From positions 186,001 through 250,000 of the forward strand of contig CAJNAR010000176.1 of the NCBI GenBank assembly GCA_905220665.1: a stretch of DNA of 64,000 nt. Direction: 5' to 3'. Shown here one piece after another: positions 47,606 through 57,747 of this stretch. The notes beneath the pieces were generated by a model. It was not told the DNA's origin. It saw only the letters and a list, made by a program, of their open reading frames with translations, and made no database searches. This stretch comes from Albugo candida. Its lineage: Eukaryota; Oomycota; Peronosporomycetes; Albuginales; Albuginaceae. Both the position numbers and the translations under genes were made by a program. Position 1 is the stretch's first letter. The number at the start of each line of letters is the position of its first letter.

Positions 47606-47735
47606 CGGGTGTGGCGATAATGGTTCCCTAATCTAATTTCAATTTAGGGCTGTGATGATACCGGTTCCCATTCAGGTTGTGTGACGATACCGGTGTTCTC
47701 AGTTATGTTAGGGGTGTGGCTATACCGAATTCCTT
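47606..47735. repeat. Degenerate GTGTGGCGATACCGG-like tandem motif
   Basis: Four imperfect units spaced about 35-45 bp: gggtgtggcgataatggttc, gggctgtgatgataccggtt, ggttgtgtgacgataccggt and aggggtgtggctataccgaa. It lies between the end of MULE-4 and the palindrome; the last two units are also present, inverted, at the right arm's outer end (57,685-57,745). Confidence 0.6.
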
Positions 47736-49384
47736 GATATATCATACTTTATAATTAAAACCAATCTGGAAGAATATGGTTCGCGTAACTTCAATAGTAT
47801 CTTGTTAGACTTCCATAAACCTCCTTTATGTGCACAATTCTTTATAAATGAAAAAGAAAAGATTAAAAGATATCCGTGGACTGGTTCCTGAACGAACTTC
47901 TACATACATAAAATACGCTTTCATCAGCAACGAAGAATTGCGCATGGAACATTTCGACAGTGCAGAAAAGTCGGTATTTGTTTTTTTTTCTGTCAGACCG
48001 TGCCGATTACAGAAAGGATGCGAGTATTGAATAACATTACCCAAGTCATACAGTGTGATGCCATAAGATCTTTCGGGGTGACACCCTCACTTCTAAGATA
48101 ACTGTTTTCTAGTTGCATGTTACAGCGTTTCTCTTGTACGTTTTTTCCATGGAAACGCTACTCATGTGTCTTGCAACTGATGCTGTCGTTTCACACTTTC
48201 TGGGGTCTCTGAGAATACTTCCATGATTTTTTTTAACTATATGCCGTTTTCAAAATCCGAGTGCTTCGTATCACGACTTGACTATTTCTGTCGTTTGAGA
48301 CTCAGTGACATGCATCGAATTCATCTAAGCAATTTTCTTGAAAGATTTATCTTCAGCCGTGAATTGGTAGCAAGATCATTTTGTCGTTTAAGAGGGGAGC
48401 AATTTTCATAGTTTATGTCGTATTCCGCTTTTATAACTGATGTAAACTGCTGAGAAAAGGTAGTATTAAAGCATGCAGATGGAGGCACAAATAGGAATCA
48501 GCAAACTGCTTGAACTCCTTGCACTAATTTGTCCCTCTTTCCAGATTGGACTGTTTGGAAATCCTCTTTACTATCAAAAGAGTTAAATCTTCAAGTCGAC
48601 ATTCCCTTCGTGGTATTAGTCCGCTGACACACCTGAACTATATAATAGTCAAATAGCACCAATCGAGATTTTGAAGGAATCGGAAGTATGATGTCAAGGT
48701 TTGTAAACAAATCGTCCGCTTCAATAGCCTTAGCAGCGATGATTTTGTCCAAATAAAAGAATTCCATGAGATGGTCGACTCCAAAGCGTGCTTTGTGGAG
48801 GTATCACAAGAAACGCAGATCTAATGAGAGAATTGAACTCAATGTATTCCACAAACATCGCCTGCCCTTGAGACTTTCAAGAGAGCAATCAAGTCTTTGA
48901 GAAAGTTTCTTTGTTCTAAAGAGGATCGGAGTTAAACTCCACGTCTATATTCCTTACCCGGACACTCGAAAAGCACTTCTTGAACCTTGTTTCTAGATCT
49001 TCTCCAGCATATTTCAAAGCGCTTTGATTGGAAATGTCTTTGAATGGTTCCAATGTGCGTACTTGTTGTGTTATGTGCTTTGCAAGGAGTGCTAATATTG
49101 TCGAAGTAGACTGCTTTAGAAAACGGCGATTTCAATTGCTCCGGACGAAGCGTAGTGCTAATGCCTTGAACGCCATCCATAACTCAGCGACTGTCCTTGT
49201 TCAGTGTGGTCGTATATGGAGTAGCTCAGACTCATTATTTCGGTCACAATCAAAACCAGATGCTGTCGTGACTTCACCACGGCATCAGAATGCCAAGTGC
49301 GCGATAACATGCCATAATGGTCATTCATCAATCAGATCTGAGGTTGAACTGGTAATATTCAAAGGTAAGACGGAAATGAAGTTT

Positions 49385-49960
49385 TTATGCAATTAGTAAA
49401 TGTAGTGCGAGGGCTATTACAGAGTCTTGTTCAAAAGGTTTTGATGCACGGGTCAAAGCCCGCCAATATATGTAGCTACGTAGGTAAGGTTCGATTTCGG
49501 ATGTCAGGTCGCCAATGAAGGCTCTCATGGAGCCGGCAGTAGTTATCTGCACCGTGACTATATCGCACATGTAATAACGAGCTTTTCTTTTTTCCTTCGG
49601 ATTATCATTGGAAATAAATGCCACGTCTGGTACATCACCAAGGGTGTCGTTTAAACAAACATCACCAAAACGACTACAGATGACAGGTGGAACGCAATCA
49701 ATAACATCAATGCAAAGATTTGTTGCTTGAGCCTTAGCGATTCGGGATGATATATTGCATGCCGCAGTTATGTCGGTGGTTTTCACGGACTTCCCGAATT
49801 GTTTGTCTATATCGTGCTCTAAAAAAAAGCATTCATACATATTGGAATCATCAATTTTTCTCATGGAGACTGCCGTTATGTTTTCGAAGGAAGCTTGAAC
49901 AATTCTGACACAAAGTTCGATGCCAATTTCCATGATGTCGTGGTGCATGTAGAAAATCAT
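49385..49960 (-). pseudogene. Palindrome gene 1 (left arm): secreted-type cysteine protein, 5' end broken
   Basis: 191-codon frame from ATG 49960, with a TGA directly upstream. Contains CVRIVQASFENITAVS, DITAACNISS, and CIDVIDCVPPVICSRFGDVC (C-x5-C-x5-C-x6-C). It ends after RAFIGDLTSEIEPYLRSYIY and a short tail. It is clearly homologous to gene 2 (51340-51965): the CxRIVQxSFxNxTAVS and DITA...C-x5-C-x5-C blocks, and the DIV..QITTAG and SEI endings, line up. The ATG start gives no signal peptide. The lost N-terminus probably lies in other frames upstream (ISLDIFLFYSYV near 50,060). So it is a relic even here, although the body is open only in this arm. Confidence 0.65.
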
Positions 49961-50219
49961 TCAGGCAGCGATCCACCGACAGCATCAAATCTTTTTTTCG
50001 CATTTGTGAGTGATTGTGCACATAAGAGTAAAACAGAAAGATGTCGAGCGAGATACTATTGGTGATACTAGGAAGATACTCTTCCGAAGTGGTCTCTACT
50101 CTACAGATGCGTTGCAAGGGACAAGCGGCAGCAGAAGAAAATCAGCTTGCATTATGTCGAACCTTATTTGGAAAAAAAGTCAATACAATATACCGTTTGA
50201 ACTTACAGTGAACTACTAG

Positions 50220-51330
50220 GCTCCCTCGATACTTTTATCTGTTCATTATCTTGGCCATAGAAAAGTCCATATCGCTTGAATCACAGGCATGTTCGGTATC
50301 ACACCCATTGTAATTCGATTACGGGGCATTGTGCTATGTTTGACACAAAAGACCTGCTATAGCGTAGATTTTTTCTCAACAGATAGATAGAAGCTTCTTC
50401 TACAGTGTATTAAATCTCGCACGGTCCATATTTTATTGAGTTACAAATTAAGCTCATGCACACGACATCGCACTCTACAAATCGCAACCTCATCGACAAA
50501 GTGCGCATTCTTATTTAAAGCACCCGATGTTTATGGCTCACTCTCAGTTCAACACTCGCACCAGATACAGCCTCAGTTGAGGATGTCAATGTAATCCAAT
50601 AAGACTAACGGACTTCGTAGGCTGTAATAAGCTATGAGCTTTCATACAATATCATATGCATGAGAACACCCGAGCCAGTAAGTTAATAGATTATACAGCT
50701 TATAAGATCCTTTACTACCGCTATACCCAGCATGCAGTATGAAAGTACGTTTAAAGGTACAATGGCCACCAAATCGTTTCCAGAACAATATGAACTTGAT
50801 GAGGGGAAGAATCAAAGTCACCCCTTAGTTGTGAGCTGATCCGGCACCTTTCTAGAACACAGGCGTATGTCTCAATCGTAAGACTTCCTTCGAGTGTGCC
50901 GAATGTGCGCACTACCAGCTCTGTACCAGGTGTAGAGTTAGTGCCTACAATCCCAGACATATGTAGAATTCGATTGTATCCGTCTCGTCGCATAATAGCA
51001 GACGCAATTCAATGCGTAACGCTATCTCGCATTAGCTCTTTAGCAATTAGAACTGGGGTCGAACTGGGGACATTTGAAATGTTCAGAGGAAAGTGTACTC
51101 ATTCATGCGATTTCAGAAAGGGTGGGGCGGAGAACACTACCAAGTCCTTTTGGGACGGTTTTATGCACTGGATAGAACACGCGCGTATAGATGGAGTTCC
51201 GTCTTACATGGTGTCGCGTCGGATACTGTTAACATGGCCGCTTGAGTGAGCAAGTGATGAGAGAAAAGATAAGGAAAAAGAGACTCTCAAAAGGCACGTT
51301 CAAAATTCGAACGGTTACACGACACAAATT
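50220..51330. other. Unassigned interior of the arms (mirror 54077-55187)
   Basis: Opposed frames 50751-50993 (minus, ATG start, MRRDGYNRILHMSGIVGTNS...) and 50896-51249 (plus, GTG start) overlap antisense, and each has an exact mirror at 54414-54656 and 54158-54511. Neither has a signal peptide or known motif; at most one can be real and I cannot choose. The 47,740-49,380 part of the arm (mirror 56,026-57,667) likewise has only anonymous frames such as 48932-49180 (minus). Confidence 0.4.
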
Positions 51331-51339
51331 ACCAGTAAG

Positions 51340-51965
51340 CTACTTTTTTACTGGTAAGGTTCCGATTTCGGAACCCGGATCCATGTACAAACCTGATATG
51401 GTGACAGCAGTAGTTATCTCTTTCGTGAGTTTATTGCGCATGAAGAAATGCTGCGGCATTTTTTTTTCGGATCATCTCCGATGTTGATCCCCATTCCGGG
51501 TAGGACACCAACCTTGTTATTTGTGCATTTGCCAACTTTTTCGTTTCCTTTCCGTACACATATGAAAGGTGTAGCGCAATCAGTAATATCGTTGCAATTT
51601 TGGTTCGCTCCCGCGAAGTTAAATTTGTCTTCAATGTTAAAGAACGCCGTGATGTCACTGTCGAGGGAGCTATAAATTACCTCGTCTTTATTTTAAGTTG
51701 TCGAAAACGAGCATTTTTTTTGGCTACCAGTAGGACCAATTGATGTTATGGATACTGCCGTATAATTGTTAAAGGAAGTCTGGACGATTCTAAGACAAGG
51801 GTCGATATAATCGTCTACCATCATCAAAAGATCAAAGTCTTCCTCCTTTAGGTTCATTTTCGAGTTCATTTGTAAGCCAAGACCACGATGGCTTCCTGTT
51901 GTCGTTTTTGTGTCCGAAAACACAAAGATAGAAAGCGTGAAGTGAAATATGAACTTGAGGGCCAT
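51340..51965 (-). pseudogene. Palindrome gene 2 (left arm): secreted protein, in-frame stop plus frameshift
   Basis: ATG 51965 gives a signal peptide (MALKFIFHFTLSIFVFSDTK). The mature part has CLRIVQTSFNNYTAVS, then TAA at 51693-51695. Same-frame homology resumes immediately (DITAFFNIEDKFNFAGANQN, CNDITDCATPFIC). The A/T run at 51459-51467 is one base shorter than in the right arm, which shifts the last ~45 codons out of frame. Two lesions, so non-functional as read. Confidence 0.75.
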
Positions 51966-52496
51966 TATATAATGTTGTTGCTTTGAAGGAAATTGAAATG
52001 TGAATCACGTTGTTTGCGGCTCGTTATAAGCTGCGTCAGATGTTACTCTAAGTTTGATCTAGAAAAAGTAAAGGGAGTATGGATCTTGCACGTCATGGGA
52101 TGTAACAAATAGAGAGAGAGTGGCGAGAAGGGTGTGAGTGTCTTTGGCTTGGAGTGACTATCCCTATACGTTGAATTTGTAAGACTTTGATAGAGTAGTC
52201 GCACATGTGATATTATATAGCCGAGTCGGAGTGTCACATTCCTGAGATGTACAGAAATAGTAGTAAAGAAAGGTGACACTACTATATATCTATACAATTG
52301 TATCGCATACCTTTACACTTTGTTTCCTAACGTTGTATGTAATATTGTACTTCTATCGGAGTGTTACATGCTTAGGATGTAAAGAATAGCGGTAATGAAA
52401 GACGACTATACTATATGTAGATTTAGGAAGCCGTTAGTATTCACTCACCCTCTTGATAGTATTCAATCTCCCCCTGATTCACTGGGTAAAATTCAC

Positions 52497-52909
52497 TCAA
52501 ATTGACGTTAGACGGAGATCAATACTCACTCACTTGTAACAACTATTACCACTCAACTCACTACCGCTCAATCCACTCGAAAGTAAAAAAATGAAGATTC
52601 TCAGCTTTCTAGATCATCAGCCCATCTCTTACATCGCGATTGCTCACAAAGAAAAAGTTAAGGTTTTTAATTATGTATTGATAATAGCTTTTTTATAATT
52701 TCTAGAAAGTTGTGCTGATAGTTTAAGTCCTCAATATAAGCTACTTTTGGTAATATGCATATTTAAGCAAATTTCACGGTGTATGTGTTGAGTGTAAAGG
52801 ATTGATAAGTTGAGTTCAATTTTATAATGTGTTTGCTAGGTGTAGTTGAAAGTGAGTCACGGCACGTGATGGGTGAGGGGTATGGTTGAGTGATGAGTAA
52901 TCATTACTG
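52497..52909. other. 413-bp single-copy spacer of the palindrome
   Basis: AT-rich, flanked by ACTCACTCA-type words on the left and their imperfect complements on the right, so a weaker inverted similarity continues a little way in. No gene, no recognisable transposon end. Confidence 0.8.
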
Positions 52910-53440
52910 GTGAATTTTACCCAGTGAATCAGGGGGAGATTGAATACTATCAAGAGGGTGAGTGAATACTAACGGCTTCCTAAATCTACATATAGTATAG
53001 TCGTCTTTCATTACCGCTATTCTTTACATCCTAAGCATGTAACACTCCGATAGAAGTACAATATTACATACAACGTTAGGAAACAAAGTGTAAAGGTATG
53101 CGATATAATTGTATAGATATATAGTAGTGTCACCTTTCTTTACTACTATTTCTGTACATCTCAGGAATGTGACACTCCGACTCGGCTATATAATATCACA
53201 TGTGCGACTACTCTATCAAAGTCTTACAAATTCAACGTATAGGGATAGTCACTCCAAGCCAAAGACACTCACACCCTTCTCGCCACTCTCTCTCTATTTG
53301 TTACATCCCATGACGTGCAAGATCCATACTCCCTTTACTTTTTCTAGATCAAACTTAGAGTAACATCTGACGCAGCTTATAACGAGCCGCAAACAACGTG
53401 ATTCACATTTCAATTTCCTTCAAAGCAACAACATTATATA

Positions 53441-54067
53441 ATGGCCCTCAAGTTCATATTTCACTTCACGCTTTCTATCTTTGTGTTTTCGGACACAAAA
53501 ACGACAACAGGAAGCCATCGTGGTCTTGGCTTACAAATGAACTCGAAAATGAACCTAAAGGAGGAAGACTTTGATCTTTTGATGATGGTAGACGATTATA
53601 TCGACCCTTGTCTTAGAATCGTCCAGACTTCCTTTAACAATTATACGGCAGTATCCATAACATCAATTGGTCCTACTGGTAGCCAAAAAAAATGCTCGTT
53701 TTCGACAACTTAAAATAAAGACGAGGTAATTTATAGCTCCCTCGACAGTGACATCACGGCGTTCTTTAACATTGAAGACAAATTTAACTTCGCGGGAGCG
53801 AACCAAAATTGCAACGATATTACTGATTGCGCTACACCTTTCATATGTGTACGGAAAGGAAACGAAAAAGTTGGCAAATGCACAAATAACAAGGTTGGTG
53901 TCCTACCCGGAATGGGGATCAACATCGGAGATGATCCGAAAAAAAAAATGCCGCAGCATTTCTTCATGCGCAATAAACTCACGAAAGAGATAACTACTGC
54001 TGTCACCATATCAGGTTTGTACATGGATCCGGGTTCCGAAATCGGAACCTTACCAGTAAAAAAATAG
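53441..54067 (+). pseudogene. Palindrome gene 2 (right arm): secreted protein with one in-frame stop
   Basis: 209-codon frame from ATG 53441 to TAG 54065-54067, interrupted only by TAA 53711-53713. Signal peptide at residues 1-18 or so, with a strongly hydrophobic FIFHFTLSIFVF core. Blocks: CLRIVQTSFNNYTAVS with an N-glycosylation site, then after the stop DITAFFNIEDKF, C-x5-C-x5-C-x10-C (CNDITDCATPFIC...C), and EITTAVTISGLYMDPGSEIG aligning with gene 1's QITTAG...SEI. The 10-A run at 53939-53948 keeps the C-terminus in the frame shared with gene 1. A TATA-like acattatata lies directly before the ATG. No enzyme motif; role as a secreted host-interaction protein is inferred. Confidence 0.75.
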
Positions 54068-55446
54068 CTTACTGGTAATTTGTGTCGTGTAACCGTTCGA
54101 ATTTTGAACGTGCCTTTTGAGAGTCTCTTTTTCCTTATCTTTTCTCTCATCACTTGCTCACTCAAGCGGCCATGTTAACAGTATCCGACGCGACACCATG
54201 TAAGACGGAACTCCATCTATACGCGCGTGTTCTATCCAGTGCATAAAACCGTCCCAAAAGGACTTGGTAGTGTTCTCCGCCCCACCCTTTCTGAAATCGC
54301 ATGAATGAGTACACTTTCCTCTGAACATTTCAAATGTCCCCAGTTCGACCCCAGTTCTAATTGCTAAAGAGCTAATGCGAGATAGCGTTACGCATTGAAT
54401 TGCGTCTGCTATTATGCGACGAGACGGATACAATCGAATTCTACATATGTCTGGGATTGTAGGCACTAACTCTACACCTGGTACAGAGCTGGTAGTGCGC
54501 ACATTCGGCACACTCGAAGGAAGTCTTACGATTGAGACATACGCCTGTGTTCTAGAAAGGTGCCGGATCAGCTCACAACTAAGGGGTGACTTTGATTCTT
54601 CCCCTCATCAAGTTCATATTGTTCTGGAAACGATTTGGTGGCCATTGTACCTTTAAACGTACTTTCATACTGCATGCTGGGTATAGCGGTAGTAAAGGAT
54701 CTTATAAGCTGTATAATCTATTAACTTACTGGCTCGGGTGTTCTCATGCATATGATATTGTATGAAAGCTCATAGCTTATTACAGCCTACGAAGTCCGTT
54801 AGTCTTATTGGATTACATTGACATCCTCAACTGAGGCTGTATCTGGTGCGAGTGTTGAACTGAGAGTGAGCCATAAACATCGGGTGCTTTAAATAAGAAT
54901 GCGCACTTTGTCGATGAGGTTGCGATTTGTAGAGTGCGATGTCGTGTGCATGAGCTTAATTTGTAACTCAATAAAATATGGACCGTGCGAGATTTAATAC
55001 ACTGTAGAAGAAGCTTCTATCTATCTGTTGAGAAAAAATCTACGCTATAGCAGGTCTTTTGTGTCAAACATAGCACAATGCCCCGTAATCGAATTACAAT
55101 GGGTGTGATACCGAACATGCCTGTGATTCAAGCGATATGGACTTTTCTATGGCCAAGATAATGAACAGATAAAAGTATCGAGGGAGCCTAGTAGTTCACT
55201 GTAAGTTCAAACGGTATATTGTATTGACTTTTTTTCCAAACAAGGTTCGACATAATGCAAGCTGATTTTCTTCTGCTGCCGCTTGTCCCTTGCAACGCAT
55301 CTGTAGAGTAGAGACCACTTCGGAAGAGAATCTTCCTAGTATCACCAATAGTATCTCGCTCGACATCTTTCTGTTTTACTCTTATGTGCACAATCACTCA
55401 CAAATGCGAAAAAAAGATTTGATGCTGTCGGTGGATCGCTGCCTGA

Positions 55447-56021
55447 ATGATTTTCTACATGCACCACGACATCATAGAAATTGGCATCGAACTTTGTGTC
55501 AGAATTGTTCAAGCTTCCTTCGAAAACATAACGGCAGTCTCCATGAGAAAAATTGATGATTCCAATATGTATGAATGCTTTTTTTAGAGCACGATATAGA
55601 CAAACAATTCGGGAAGTCCGTGAAAACCACCGACATAACTGCGGCATGCAATATATCATCCCGAATCGCTAAGGCTCAAGCAACAAATCTTTGCATTGAT
55701 GTTATTGATTGCGTTCCACCTGTCATCTGTAGTCGTTTTGGTGATGTTTGTTTAAACGACACCCTTGGTGATGTACCAGACGTGGCATTTATTTCCAATG
55801 ATAATCCGAAGGAAAAAAGAAAAGCTCGTTATTACATGTGCGATATAGTCACGGTGCAGATAACTACTGCCGGCTCCATGAGAGCCTTCATTGGCGACCT
55901 GACATCCGAAATCGAACCTTACCTACGTAGCTACATATATTGGCGGGCTTTGACCCGTGCATCAAAACCTTTTGAACAAGACTCTGTAATAGCCCTCGCA
56001 CTACATTTACTAATTGCATAA
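55447..56021 (+). pseudogene. Palindrome gene 1 (right arm), frameshifted
   Basis: Mirror copy of 49385-49960. The T run at 55579-55585 has seven T's against eight in the left arm, so the frame from ATG 55447 runs into TAG right after ECFF. The remainder is open from about 55,575 to 56,021. Other differences from the left copy upstream are Glu-Asn for Glu-Tyr and Arg for Gly in the shadow frame near 55,320-55,470. Confidence 0.7.
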
Positions 56022-57747
56022 AAACTTCATTTCCGTCTTACCTTTGAATATTACCAGTTCAACCTCAGATCTGATTGATGAATGACCATTATGGCATGTT
56101 ATCGCGCACTTGGCATTCTGATGCCGTGGTGAAGTCACGACAGCATCTGGTTTTGATTGTGACCGAAATAATGAGTCTGAGCTACTCCATATACGACCAC
56201 ACTGAACAAGGACAGTCGCTGAGTTATGGATGGCGTTCAAGGCATTAGCACTACGCTTCGTCCGGAGCAATTGAAATCGCCGTTTTCTAAAGCAGTCTAC
56301 TTCGACAATATTAGCACTCCTTGCAAAGCACATAACACAACAAGTACGCACATTGGAACCATTCAAAGACATTTCCAATCAAAGCGCTTTGAAATATGCT
56401 GGAGAAGATCTAGAAACAAGGTTCAAGAAGTGCTTTTCGAGTGTCCGGGTAAGGAATATAGACGTGGAGTTTAACTCCGATCCTCTTTAGAACAAAGAAA
56501 CTTTCTCAAAGACTTGATTGCTCTCTTGAAAGTCTCAAGGGCAGGCGATGTTTGTGGAATACATTGAGTTCAATTCTCTCATTAGATCTGCGTTTCTTGT
56601 GATACCTCCACAAAGCACGCTTTGGAGTCGACCATCTCATGGAATTCTTTTATTTGGACAAAATCATCGCTGCTAAGGCTATTGAAGCGGACGATTTGTT
56701 TACAAACCTTGACATCATACTTCCGATTCCTTCAAAATCTCGATTGGTGCTATTTGACTATTATATAGTTCAGGTGTGTCAGCGGACTAATACCACGAAG
56801 GGAATGTCGACTTGAAGATTTAACTCTTTTGATAGTAAAGAGGATTTCCAAACAGTCCAATCTGGAAAGAGGGACAAATTAGTGCAAGGAGTTCAAGCAG
56901 TTTGCTGATTCCTATTTGTGCCTCCATCTGCATGCTTTAATACTACCTTTTCTCAGCAGTTTACATCAGTTATAAAAGCGGAATACGACATAAACTATGA
57001 AAATTGCTCCCCTCTTAAACGACAAAATGATCTTGCTACCAATTCACGGCTGAAGATAAATCTTTCAAGAAAATTGCTTAGATGAATTCGATGCATGTCA
57101 CTGAGTCTCAAACGACAGAAATAGTCAAGTCGTGATACGAAGCACTCGGATTTTGAAAACGGCATATAGTTAAAAAAAAATCATGGAAGTATTCTCAGAG
57201 ACCCCAGAAAGTGTGAAACGACAGCATCAGTTGCAAGACACATGAGTAGCGTTTCCATGGAAAAAACGTACAAGAGAAACGCTGTAACATGCAACTAGAA
57301 AACAGTTATCTTAGAAGTGAGGGTGTCACCCCGAAAGATCTTATGGCATCACACTGTATGACTTGGGTAATGTTATTCAATACTCGCATCCTTTCTGTAA
57401 TCGGCACGGTCTGACAGAAAAAAAAACAAATACCGACTTTTCTGCACTGTCGAAATGTTCCATGCGCAATTCTTCGTTGCTGATGAAAGCGTATTTTATG
57501 TATGTAGAAGTTCGTTCAGGAACCAGTCCACGGATATCTTTTAATCTTTTCTTTTTCATTTATAAAGAATTGTGCACATAAAGGAGGCTTACGGAAGTCT
57601 AACAAGATACTATTGATGTTACGCGAACCATATTCTTCCAGATTGGTTTTGATTATAAAGTATGATTTATCAAGGAATTCGGTATAGCCACACCCCTAAC
57701 ATAACTGAGAACACCGGTATCGTCACACACCCTGAATGGAAACCGGG

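Larger units (their letters stand above)
47660..52496. repeat. Giant inverted repeat, left arm
   Basis: The reverse complement matches 52910-57747 almost base for base. The inner end is sharp, at the gggtaaaattcac shared by both arms. The outer ~200 bp is more diverged, with about six substitutions seen between 47,720 and 47,830. Inside, I found only scattered substitutions (for example 52300 against 53106) and three one-base homopolymer differences: 48227-48234 (8 T) against 57172-57180 (9 A), 49821-49828 (8 A) against 55579-55585 (7 T), and 51459-51467 (9 T) against 53939-53948 (10 A). Confidence 0.97.
52910..57747. repeat. Giant inverted repeat, right arm
   Basis: Mirror of 47660-52496; paired positions sum to 105406 or 105407 depending on the three indels. 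The outer end stops abruptly at LINE-B copy 2. Identity is too high for shared ORFs to count as evidence of coding. Confidence 0.97.

Noticed and set aside
49028..49396. 122-codon ORF present identically in both palindrome arms
   Set aside because: Starts at TTG and its conservation merely reflects the near-identity of the arms; no coding evidence of its own.
50896..51249. 117-codon ORF in the arm interior
   Set aside because: Starts at GTG, overlaps an antisense frame, and no motif or signal peptide; left as unassigned sequence.
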